From Lentisphaeria bacterium (GTDB lineage Bacteria > Verrucomicrobiota > Lentisphaeria > Victivallales > UBA1829): DNA of 58,149 bases. The DNA lies in the NCBI GenBank assembly GCA_017455665.1, contig JAFSZN010000004.1:1-58149 (forward strand). The letters are read 5' to 3'. The notes under the pieces were generated by a model, which saw only the letters and a list, made by a program, of their open reading frames with translations, ran no database searches and was not told the DNA's origin. This document shows positions 52,114-58,149 of the stretch, piece after piece (the stretch's first letter is position 1; every line of letters begins with the position of its first letter). A program made the translations under genes and the position numbers.

Positions 52114-52146
52114 CCGGGGAGATTCATGGAATCGGAGTCTCCCCGG
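52114..52146. repeat. Intergenic hairpin CCGGGGAGA/TCTCCCCGG
   Basis: A 9-bp perfect stem (52114-52122 with 52138-52146) encloses a second alternative hairpin GATTC/GAATC. It lies between the esterase stop and the terminator. No T tract follows in either direction, so it is probably a structural part of the repeat rather than a terminator. Confidence 0.55.
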
Positions 52147-52162
52147 AATGCCGGATTGGTTG

Positions 52163-53248
52163 TTATTCCGCGTCGGTTTTCTCTTCGCCTTCAGCGGGCT
52201 CGACGGATTCGAGCGCCTGCCACTCGCGCTGTTTCGCCTGCTCCTCGGCGTTCGGGAACGCGGAGATGAAGCCGTCGCCGGGCTTGGATCCTTTCGGACG
52301 GGGACCGCCGTTGAAGCCGAAGCCTTTTTCATACTGGTCGGCGGTGACGGGGCCGACGGGCTGGATGCCGAGCTTGATGTCGGACTGCTTGCCGCGGACC
52401 TGGGAGAAAAGCCATTTCCATGTATTCGGGTTGGAATACGCTCTGTCCCAGCAGTTGTGGCCGACGCCGAAGAACTCGCGCAGATAGACGTTCGTGTTGC
52501 CTGCCGCCCTCATGGTGATGAACATCCAGCGGGCGAGCTGGGGCGGGACGGTCGTGTCGTCGCTGCCGTGGAAGATCAGGACGGGCAGGTCTTTCATCTT
52601 TTCGGCGCGGTTCGGGTCGCTGCCGCCGCAGCACGGGATGCCGGCGGCGAAGATGTCGGTGCCGTAGCGCGCCAGGAGGTCCCAGCAGCCGTAGCCGCCC
52701 ATGGAGAGGCCGGTCACATAAACGCGGTCCTTGTCGGCGTCAAACTCTTCGATCTTCTTTTCGATCAGTACGGGGATCATGCCGAGCGCCTGGTAGGGTT
52801 CCTCCATGAGGTCGCCCATGGCGCCGCCGCGGTGCAGCGGGGCCCAGACCTGGTCGCTCGGGCATTCCGGCGCGAGCACGATGACTTTGTGCTTGCCATC
52901 ACGCATCTGCTTCACGATCTCGGGCACGGCGAGACGGAGCTGCGCGAGGTTTTCCTCGCCGCGTTCGCCGAAACCGTGCAGGAAGACGAGGATCGAGAAA
53001 TCGCCGGGCTCGTCCGCGTTGTACACGCCCTGGCAGTAACGCAGTTCGCCGTTGCAGTTTTTCAGGACTTCCTGCTTCATTTCCAGCGCGTTCAGCGTCC
53101 GGATCTCGTTGGCGAATCTCTGCTGGATCTGTTCGGAGGGTTCCTCCATCGGGGAGATGACGGCGGTTTTCAGGGCGGGATCGGAGGAGCAGGCGGCTCC
53201 GATGGCGGCGAGGGCGGCGCATCCGAGCACGAGCAAATGTTTTTTCAT
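52163..53248 (-). CDS. Lipoprotein alpha/beta-hydrolase (esterase/dienelactone hydrolase-like)
   Basis: A 361-residue lipoprotein with signal MKKHLLVLGCAALAAIGAAC (lipid Cys20). It is an alpha/beta hydrolase with FLHGFGERGEENL (oxyanion), nucleophile Ser in TGLSMGGYGCWDL (about 181), Asp in IFHGSDDTTVP and His in FGVGHNCWDRAY. It resembles PHB-depolymerase/feruloyl esterase-like proteins attached to the cell surface, probably acting on glycan esters (inference). GAAAGGA precedes the ATG. The C-terminal 60 residues are hydrophilic and disordered-looking (EGEEKTDAE). Confidence 0.85.
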   Translation of the reverse strand: MKKHLLVLGCAALAAIGAACSSDPALKTAVISPMEEPSEQIQQRFANEIRTLNALEMKQEVLKNCNGELRYCQGVYNADEPGDFSILVFLHGFGERGEENLAQLRLAVPEIVKQMRDGKHKVIVLAPECPSDQVWAPLHRGGAMGDLMEEPYQALGMIPVLIEKKIEEFDADKDRVYVTGLSMGGYGCWDLLARYGTDIFAAGIPCCGGSDPNRAEKMKDLPVLIFHGSDDTTVPPQLARWMFITMRAAGNTNVYLREFFGVGHNCWDRAYSNPNTWKWLFSQVRGKQSDIKLGIQPVGPVTADQYEKGFGFNGGPRPKGSKPGDGFISAFPNAEEQAKQREWQALESVEPAEGEEKTDAE

Positions 53249-53290
53249 GGCAGTAAGTCCTTTCGGTGTTTTTGCATATTTTCTCAATTA

Positions 53291-53318
53291 AATATACAGC
53301 GCATTTTGTGAAAATCAA
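53291..53318 (-). promoter_or_regulatory. Promoter for the esterase gene
   Basis: On the minus strand: TTGATT (53318-53313), 16-base spacer, TATATT (53296-53291), 43 bases upstream of the start. Confidence 0.6.
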
Positions 53319-53389
53319 TTCTTATGCGTCTTTTTTCCCGCTTTTTCCTTTTTTTCGGCATTTGCTCCTGCTTTCCGCGCGTCCGGCAT

Positions 53390-53417
53390 TTGAAAAGCCG
53401 GTTTTTTGTGCTATTGT
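53390..53417 (+). promoter_or_regulatory. Promoter for the potassium channel gene
   Basis: TTGAAA (53390-53395), 16-base spacer, TATTGT (53412-53417), 71 bases before the ATG. Confidence 0.45.
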
Positions 53418-53488
53418 ACGGGGTAAGAAAGATTTTTCATCCCGCCGCGCGCCAGCCCGGCATCCCTCCTCCCAGGAAGCCTCCCGCC

Positions 53489-54400
53489 ATGAATCCATAC
53501 CAGCACATCAAACAAAGCGTTTTCAAGGTGATCCAGCCGTCCGCCGCCACATCCGGCCGCTGGCGCATCGCCAGCAGTGTTTTCGACGGCATGATCCTGA
53601 CGCTGATCGTCTTCAGCGTCCTCTCGGTCTTCATCTGCACCTTCACGATCCCGGACTGGCTCTTCCGCATCCTGATCCGCATCGAGTTCGTCTCCATCAT
53701 CATCTTCACGGCGGAGTACGCACTGCGCATCTGGACGGCGAACCTGCTGTACCCCGAGCTCGACCCCGTCCGCGCACGCATCCGCTACATCACCTCGCCC
53801 ATGGCGATCATCGACCTCATTTCGATCCTGCCGTTCATCCTGCCCATCCTCCACACCTACAACCTCGTCGGCGTCCGGGTGTTCCGCCTGGTCCGGCTGC
53901 TCCGCATCTTCAAGCTCAACCGCTACTCAGACGCGCTCGCCGCCATCGGCGAAGTCTTCCGCAGCAAGTCCCAGCAGATGATCGCCTCCGTCTTCTTCGT
54001 CTCCATGATCCTCATCCTCGCCTCGCTGCTGATCTACTACGCCGAACACGATGCCCAGCCCGACCAGTTCGCCAACGCGTTTTCCGGGCTCTGGTGGGCG
54101 GTCGCCACGCTGACCTCCGTCGGCTACGGCGACATCTACCCGATCACGCCGCTCGGACGCGTCCTCGGCGCGATCATCGCCATCCTCGGCATCGGCATGG
54201 TCGCCGTCCCGACCAGCATCCTCAGCGCCGGTTTTATGGAGACCCTGGAGAAACGCACGTCCGACCATACGGAACCGGGAAAGGAAAAAGACGGAAGATC
54301 ATCCGCGCAGGAGGGACCTCATCCGCACGCCGTTCCGAAGGACGATGCGTTCGAGCCGCCGCAATACTGTCCGCACTGCGGGAAAAAACTCTTCCCGTAA
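53489..54400 (+). CDS. Voltage-gated-type potassium channel
   Basis: A 303-residue six-helix cation channel. It has four helices with an Arg-rich S4 (RVFRLVRLLRIFKLNRY, about 130-146), then pore helix and K+ selectivity filter TLTSVGYGDIYP (about 208-218) and S6 (AIIAILGIGMVAVPTSILSAG). The hydrophilic C-terminus ends with a lone CxxC (YCPHCGKKLFP, Cys294 and Cys297), half of a zinc ribbon. It resembles prokaryotic KvAP-like channels, but voltage dependence is inferred. AGGAAG precedes the ATG. Confidence 0.9.
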   Translation: MNPYQHIKQSVFKVIQPSAATSGRWRIASSVFDGMILTLIVFSVLSVFICTFTIPDWLFRILIRIEFVSIIIFTAEYALRIWTANLLYPELDPVRARIRYITSPMAIIDLISILPFILPILHTYNLVGVRVFRLVRLLRIFKLNRYSDALAAIGEVFRSKSQQMIASVFFVSMILILASLLIYYAEHDAQPDQFANAFSGLWWAVATLTSVGYGDIYPITPLGRVLGAIIAILGIGMVAVPTSILSAGFMETLEKRTSDHTEPGKEKDGRSSAQEGPHPHAVPKDDAFEPPQYCPHCGKKLFP

Positions 54401-54424
54401 ACCCGCCTTGCCCCGCCTCGAACC

Positions 54425-54781
54425 ATGCAGAACGACGACACAGATTTCCAGGCGCAGGAAAAACGTCAGGCAAAAAGCTGTCTTTTCGTTTTCCTGACCG
54501 TCATGCTTATCCTGTTTTCCCTTGTCATCGCGGCCGCGGCCGGCGTTATCGTCCTGGACTCCATCATGCTCAGAGGCGAGGAGCACACCTTGTCCTGGCG
54601 CGTGAAACGCTACAAGGTGGCGGCTCAGTTCATCTGGTACGATTTCAAGGAGAATGTCTCCAAAGTGTTCTCGCAGGAAACGCAGAGCGTTTCGTGCCCC
54701 GTCGAACCCCCGGAGCCCGAATCGGAGCCCGAACCGGGAACGGAATCCGAGCCCGAATCGGAACCCGGTTCCGGGCTGTAA
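54425..54781 (+). CDS. Small single-span membrane protein with Pro/Glu-rich tail
   Basis: An 118-residue hypothetical protein: a hydrophilic N-terminus (MQNDDTDFQAQEKRQAK), one membrane helix (about 20-45, CLFVFLTVMLILFSLVI), then an outer or periplasmic segment ending in EPESEPEPGTESEP repeats that look low-complexity and may be rich in slippage. It starts 24 bases after the potassium channel stop on the same strand and may be co-expressed. No function is recognised. Confidence 0.55.
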   Translation: MQNDDTDFQAQEKRQAKSCLFVFLTVMLILFSLVIAAAAGVIVLDSIMLRGEEHTLSWRVKRYKVAAQFIWYDFKENVSKVFSQETQSVSCPVEPPEPESEPEPGTESEPESEPGSGL

Positions 54782-54813
54782 GAAAAAAAGAAGCCCTCCG
54801 TTTGACGGGAGGG
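54782..54813 (-). terminator. Terminator after thrC
   Basis: Hairpin CCCTCCG/CGGGAGGG with one bulged base (54794-54800 with 54806-54813), followed on the minus strand by CTTCTTTTTTTCTT. It abuts palindromic repeat copy C. Confidence 0.75.
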
Positions 54814-54886
54814 AGACGGAGTCTCCACTGCAGTTGTGCCTGGCTGCGCTCAAGCACAGGAAGACGAAGTCTTCGCCGCAGTGGAG
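54812..54886. repeat. REP-like palindromic repeat, copy C (cruciform)
   Basis: Hairpins GGAGAC/GTCTCC (54812-54826), TGTGC/GCACA with inner TG/CA pairs (54835-54858) and GAAGAC/GTCTTC (54860-54874) are enclosed by a long stem CTCCACTGC (54823-54831) / GCAGTGGAG (54878-54886). It lies between thrC and its terminator and includes the GCTGCGCT loop of the family. Confidence 0.75.
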
Positions 54887-54904
54887 TATGGATCTGTTTT
54901 CTTC

Positions 54905-56197
54905 TCAGTCGCCGAGCGCCTTGCGGACGGCGTCGAGCGTGGCGGGGATCACGACGGGTTTGTTGGCGAAGGTGCCGCGGATGCCGTAGTGGTCCATGAG
55001 CGTGTCCTGGTGATAGCCGACGACGGCGTCCGGGTCCTTCAGGATGTTTCCGGTGAGGATGCCGACGACCTTTTCATCGGGTCCGATCACGCCGCTGTCG
55101 CGGAGCTTCTTTGCGCCGGCGAGCGAGCAGCAGGAGGCGGGTTCCGCGCCGATCCCGGCGGCGTCGAGCTTCGCCTTGGCGTCCATGATCTCCTGCTCGG
55201 TGACCTGTTCGACCACGCCGTTGCTCCAGGTGACGGCGCGCATGCTCTTCGGCCAGGAGACGGGGTTGCCGATCTTGATGGCTGTGGCGATCGTCTCCGG
55301 GTTCTTCACGGGCTTGAACTCGGTGTGGTTCTTCCACATGGTGTAGAGCGGGTTCGCGCCTTCCGCCTGGATGACGGCGATGCGCGGGACCTTGGAGATG
55401 ATGCCGAGTTCGTGAAGCTCCATGAGCGCCTTGCCGAGCGCGCTGTTGTTGCCGAGGTTGCCGCCGGGGATGACGAACCAGTCGGGCACCTGCCAGTCGA
55501 GCTGCTGGAGCGTTTCGATGCAGATGGCTTTCTGGCCTTCGATGCGGTACGGGTTGATGGAGTTCAGCAGGTAGATGTTGAGCTCGCGGCAGACGTCCTG
55601 GACCAGCGCCATGGCGTCGTCGAAATTGCCCTGGATCTGGAGCGTGCGTCCGTTGTAGGCGAGCGCCTGGGCGAGCTTGCCGTAGGCGATCTTGCCTTCC
55701 GGGATGAAGATCACGGCGCGCATGCCGGCGACGGCGGCGTAGGACGCCATGCTCGCGCTGGTGTTGCCGGTGCTGGCGCAGGCGACGCTTTTCGCGCCGA
55801 GCCTGCGTGCCGCGCTGGCGCCGCAGGTCATGCCGCGGTCCTTGAAGCTGCCGGTCGGATTTTCGCCCTCGTGCTTGAACCAGAGGTCGGAGAGACCCGC
55901 CCATTTTCCGGCGGACCCGGCGGGATAGAGGCGGGTGTTGCCTTCCTGGCGGGTCACGATCATCTCGTCCGGGACGGACAGGATGAGCTCGCGGTAGCGC
56001 CAGACGCCGGAGGATTCGACGCCGCGCTTGAGGCCCCAGCGGGAATCCCAGAGCTTGCGGAGTTCTTCGCCGTCGATTTTGGAGAGGTCGCGCTTGACGT
56101 CGAGGATGCCGCCGCAGTCGCACTTGTAACGGAGATCCCAGGGATCGTAGGTTTTGCCGCAGCTGACGCATTCGAGATACATTTCGGGAGATTTCAT
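54905..56197 (-). CDS. thrC: Threonine synthase
   Basis: PLP enzyme making threonine from O-phosphohomoserine. The 430 residues begin with a zinc-ribbon-like Cys set (C10xxC13, C26xC28), as in some threonine synthases. The PLP lysine is in NPTGSFKDRGMT (about 119), phosphate-binding ASTGNTSASMASYAA follows, and then VIPGGNLGNNSALGKAL and AEGANPLYTMWKN. It is four bases downstream of the permease gene. AGGAAG precedes the ATG. Confidence 0.95.
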   Translation of the reverse strand: MKSPEMYLECVSCGKTYDPWDLRYKCDCGGILDVKRDLSKIDGEELRKLWDSRWGLKRGVESSGVWRYRELILSVPDEMIVTRQEGNTRLYPAGSAGKWAGLSDLWFKHEGENPTGSFKDRGMTCGASAARRLGAKSVACASTGNTSASMASYAAVAGMRAVIFIPEGKIAYGKLAQALAYNGRTLQIQGNFDDAMALVQDVCRELNIYLLNSINPYRIEGQKAICIETLQQLDWQVPDWFVIPGGNLGNNSALGKALMELHELGIISKVPRIAVIQAEGANPLYTMWKNHTEFKPVKNPETIATAIKIGNPVSWPKSMRAVTWSNGVVEQVTEQEIMDAKAKLDAAGIGAEPASCCSLAGAKKLRDSGVIGPDEKVVGILTGNILKDPDAVVGYHQDTLMDHYGIRGTFANKPVVIPATLDAVRKALGD

Positions 56198-56201
56198 GGA
56201 A

Positions 56202-57323
56202 TCACTTCCTTGCGATTTTTGTAAGATAGATGACGCCGAAAAGCTGGAAGAGCAAAGGCGGGATCCAGACGACGTACTGGGGATACAGATTGGGGTGGTT
56301 GCGGAGCGCGTCGGAGACGAGCACGCCGCCGTAGTAAAGCGCGCCGAGGGCGACGCTCAGGCACAGGCCGATGGACGTCTCGCGGCGGCTGGTGCGGATC
56401 GCCAGCGGCATGCCGAGCATCATGAACGCGATGGGCGCCAGCGCCAGGGCGATGCGCTGGTTGATCTCGACGTTGATCGCCGTCGCGTCGACGCCCGCGG
56501 CGTCCATGCCTCGTTTCAGGTAGATCGCGAGGCGGGCGAACAGGCTCTTGTAAGGCAGATACTTGTCCTTGATGAAGACGTCTTTCTGGTTGTAGCGGTC
56601 GCCGAACGGGACATGTAGCTCGATGGATTCGCTGAAGGAATGTTCTTTGCGGCGGTCCTTCCCGGTCCCTTCCACGGTCTCAAGCAGCGCGTCGTAAAGG
56701 GTCACGGTCAGCACCTGCGTGGCGGGCTCCACCGTGATCACGCCGTGCGAGGCGAGGATGTCCTGTTTGGTCGTGCCGTCCTTCTCCGGCACATAGATCT
56801 GCACGCCGTAGATGCGGTCTTCGCCGCCCGAGGATTCCTTTCCGTCGATGAAGATCGTGAGGCTGCCGAGCTGGACGGGGATGCCGGGCGTGAAGAACGA
56901 CAGCGGCGAGTTCGCGGCCGCGCTTTTCACCAGGTCGCGCGCTTCGCCGAGCGACGGCGGGCCGACCTGAAGCTGAAGCCAGAGGCAGAGGCAGGACAGC
57001 AGGAACGAGGAGACGATGATCGGGGAGATGATCTGCAGGATGGAGATGCCGCATGCGCGCATGGCGGTGATCTCGTTGTCTGCCGACATGCGCCCGAACA
57101 CAAGCATGATGGAAACGAGCGCCGCCCAGGGGATGGAAAACGCCAGCGCCATGGGCATGCCGAGCAGAAGGAATTTTCCGGCGATCAGCGGAGAAACGCC
57201 CTCGCTGATGTATTCGATGACTTTCATGAGGTTGGCGCCGGTCATGGCGAAGGTCAGGACCACGATCGCCATGGAGAATGTCGCCAGAAAGTTTTTTGTA
57301 ACGTACCAGTTGAGAATAAACAT
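56202..57323 (-). CDS. LptF/LptG family permease (LPS transport)
   Basis: A 373-residue YjgP/YjgQ-family permease of the LptBFG ABC transporter that extracts LPS from the inner membrane. It has three N-terminal helices (NWYVTKNFLATFSMAIVVLT, MPMALAFSIPWAALVSIMLVFGRM with DNEITAMRACGIS), a large periplasmic beta-jellyroll domain (about 125-260) and three C-terminal helices starting INQRIALALAPIAFMMLGMPLA. It cannot be assigned to F or G by sequence alone, and the partner gene is not in the window. The start at 57323 follows GGGAT. Confidence 0.9.
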   Translation of the reverse strand: MFILNWYVTKNFLATFSMAIVVLTFAMTGANLMKVIEYISEGVSPLIAGKFLLLGMPMALAFSIPWAALVSIMLVFGRMSADNEITAMRACGISILQIISPIIVSSFLLSCLCLWLQLQVGPPSLGEARDLVKSAAANSPLSFFTPGIPVQLGSLTIFIDGKESSGGEDRIYGVQIYVPEKDGTTKQDILASHGVITVEPATQVLTVTLYDALLETVEGTGKDRRKEHSFSESIELHVPFGDRYNQKDVFIKDKYLPYKSLFARLAIYLKRGMDAAGVDATAINVEINQRIALALAPIAFMMLGMPLAIRTSRRETSIGLCLSVALGALYYGGVLVSDALRNHPNLYPQYVVWIPPLLFQLFGVIYLTKIARK

Positions 57324-57357
57324 AAGGTATCCCGTTTCAACAAGGTGATAATTTAAT

Positions 57358-57386
57358 AATATAGCACGCCCGGCGCCGGGAATCAA
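57358..57386 (-). promoter_or_regulatory. Promoter for the Lpt permease-thrC operon, with palindromic spacer
   Basis: On the minus strand: TTGATT (57386-57381), 17-base spacer, TATATT (57363-57358). The spacer holds a perfect 12-base palindrome CCCGGCGCCGGG (57369-57380), placed where a repressor or architectural protein could act. Confidence 0.6.
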
Positions 57387-57600
57387 ACTCTTTTTGCATT
57401 TTTTTGCCGGGGATTTGAGAAACGGCATGCTTATGTTTCCGCCGGACCCGGGATTTGTTCAGGTTCCTTTCGTTTCTTCGGCGGCGGGGCAGGGCGGGGG
57501 CGACGGGCGTCCGGCCGTGTTCGCCGGATGTTTCCCGGCTTCCCGGCGAGGCTTCGGGCGCTTCGGACCGAAAAAAAACGGAAAAAAAACGTTTTTGAGG
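57387..57600. other. Intergenic gap without gene
   Basis: The 404 bases between the permease start (57323) and frr (57728) hold two divergent promoters and, between them, a GC-rich middle (57430-57565) with no credible coding frame or Shine-Dalgarno. A polyA stretch (57570-57590) precedes the frr promoter. Nothing else was recognised. Confidence 0.6.
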
Positions 57601-57629
57601 TTGATTATTTTCAAAAGGGGTAGTATAGT
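57601..57629 (+). promoter_or_regulatory. Promoter for frr
   Basis: TTGATT (57601-57606), 17-base spacer, TATAGT (57624-57629), 99 bases before the ATG. Confidence 0.6.
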
Positions 57630-57727
57630 GTTGGCAGAAACAAATAACATCTGTCTTTGCGCACGGCGGAATCAGCCGGCGGACGCCGGGACGGCAAACG
57701 AACTTGCGACAGGAAGGAGCAACAAAA

Positions 57728-58149
57728 ATGAACGAAATGAGCAATCTTCTCGACGAACTCGAAGAACGCATGATGAAGTCGGAAGAATCCATGAAGCACG
57801 ATTTTTCCGCCATCCGCACCGGAAAGGCGTCGACCGCGCTCGTCGAGCCGATCACGATCGAATACTACGGCACGCAGACCAAACTGCGCGACGTGGCGGG
57901 CATCTCCACGCCCGACGCGCGCACCATCTCCATCCAGCCGTGGGACAAGTCCGCGCTCGCGAAGATCGAAAAGGCCATCATCGCCTCCAACATCGGCATC
58001 ACGCCCCTCAACGACGGCAAAGTCATCCGTCTGCCCATCCCCCCGCTCTCCGGCGAACGCCGCCAGCAGCTCACCAAGCAGGTGAAGGCGCGCTGCGAGG
58101 AAGCGAAGGTCTCCGTGCGCAACATCCGCCGCGACGGCAACGAGACCGC
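57728..58149 (+). CDS. frr: Ribosome recycling factor (partial, right edge)
   Basis: RRF dissociates the post-termination ribosome together with EF-G. The first 140 of about 185 residues are present: LLDELEERMMKSEESMKHDFSA, IRTGKASTALVEPITIEYYG, then the QPWDKSALAKIEKAI and LPIPPLSGERRQQLTKQ motifs. GGAAGGAG stands before the ATG. The reading frame is open at 58149 and the C-terminus lies outside the window. In many bacteria frr follows pyrH, rpsB and tsf; here none is upstream and frr has its own promoter. Confidence 0.95.
   Translation, partial: MNEMSNLLDELEERMMKSEESMKHDFSAIRTGKASTALVEPITIEYYGTQTKLRDVAGISTPDARTISIQPWDKSALAKIEKAIIASNIGITPLNDGKVIRLPIPPLSGERRQQLTKQVKARCEEAKVSVRNIRRDGNET

Overview
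The window is a contiguous, GC-rich stretch of a bacterial chromosome. It carries about 42 protein-coding genes (one cut off by the right edge) and one tRNA gene, and is almost entirely housekeeping and cell-envelope functions. The organism is a diderm with LPS: it has kdsD for Kdo, lpxK for lipid A, an LptF/LptG-type permease, lipoproteins with clean lipoboxes and an ExbB/ExbD system. A giant AIDA-repeat/FG-GAP surface protein, secreted glycoside hydrolases, a BspA-type LRR protein, pyruvate phosphate dikinase and broken-up ribosomal operons together suggest the PVC group, most like a gut Lentisphaerota (Victivallis-like) lineage. That placement is inference from gene content, not from a marker-gene search. 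No insertion sequence, prophage, CRISPR array or integrase was seen.

Layout. 1-2.8 kb: rnr and a small lipoprotein, closed by a strong terminator. 2.8-5.3 kb (minus): pyrF and a secreted DUF5060/DUF4038 glycoside hydrolase, divergent from purQ. 5.5-10.6 kb (plus): purQ, rplU-purC (terminator), then metX-metW-prmA. 10.6-13.6 kb: a 990-residue membrane glycosyltransferase-like protein. 13.8-16.6 kb: tatA, tatC and a membrane polyferredoxin that itself has an internal twin-arginine motif. 16.6-19.0 kb (minus): a family-6-like hypoxanthine/uracil DNA glycosylase, a Bax-inhibitor-1 membrane protein and kdsD. 19.2-25.7 kb (minus): the 1468-residue surface protein and a GH27 alpha-galactosidase. 25.9-34.7 kb (minus): a PIN-PhoH ATPase, a TIM-barrel sugar isomerase-like protein, ppdK, lpxK and a WecA-like/WbpM-like fusion. 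34.9-43.1 kb (plus): Na/Pi-PhoU fusion, DUF2062 protein, tRNA-Glu, amidohydrolase, split chromate transporter, then rpsP-khpA-trmD-rplS-rnhB (rimM missing). 43.2-47.3 kb: a Sel1-repeat protein and a leucine-rich-repeat protein. 47.3-51.9 kb (minus): exbD, a 953-residue coiled-coil protein, exbB and exbD. 52.2-58.1 kb: lipoprotein esterase, voltage-gated-type potassium channel, small membrane protein, thrC with an LptF/G permease, and the start of frr.

Themes. Most start sites have a purine-rich Shine-Dalgarno, and many promoters fit TTGAWW-16/17-TATATT. Most minus-strand operons end in GC hairpins with T tracts, and several of these are joined to a dispersed palindromic (REP-like) repeat. The item most likely to be a little-described system is the ExbD/coiled-coil/ExbB/ExbD operon. 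Its large middle protein has the layout of a TonB/TolA-type energy transducer but ends in a beta-sandwich unlike TonB. Next is the tatAC-polyferredoxin cassette, in which the redox protein looks like a dual Sec/Tat client of the adjacent translocase.
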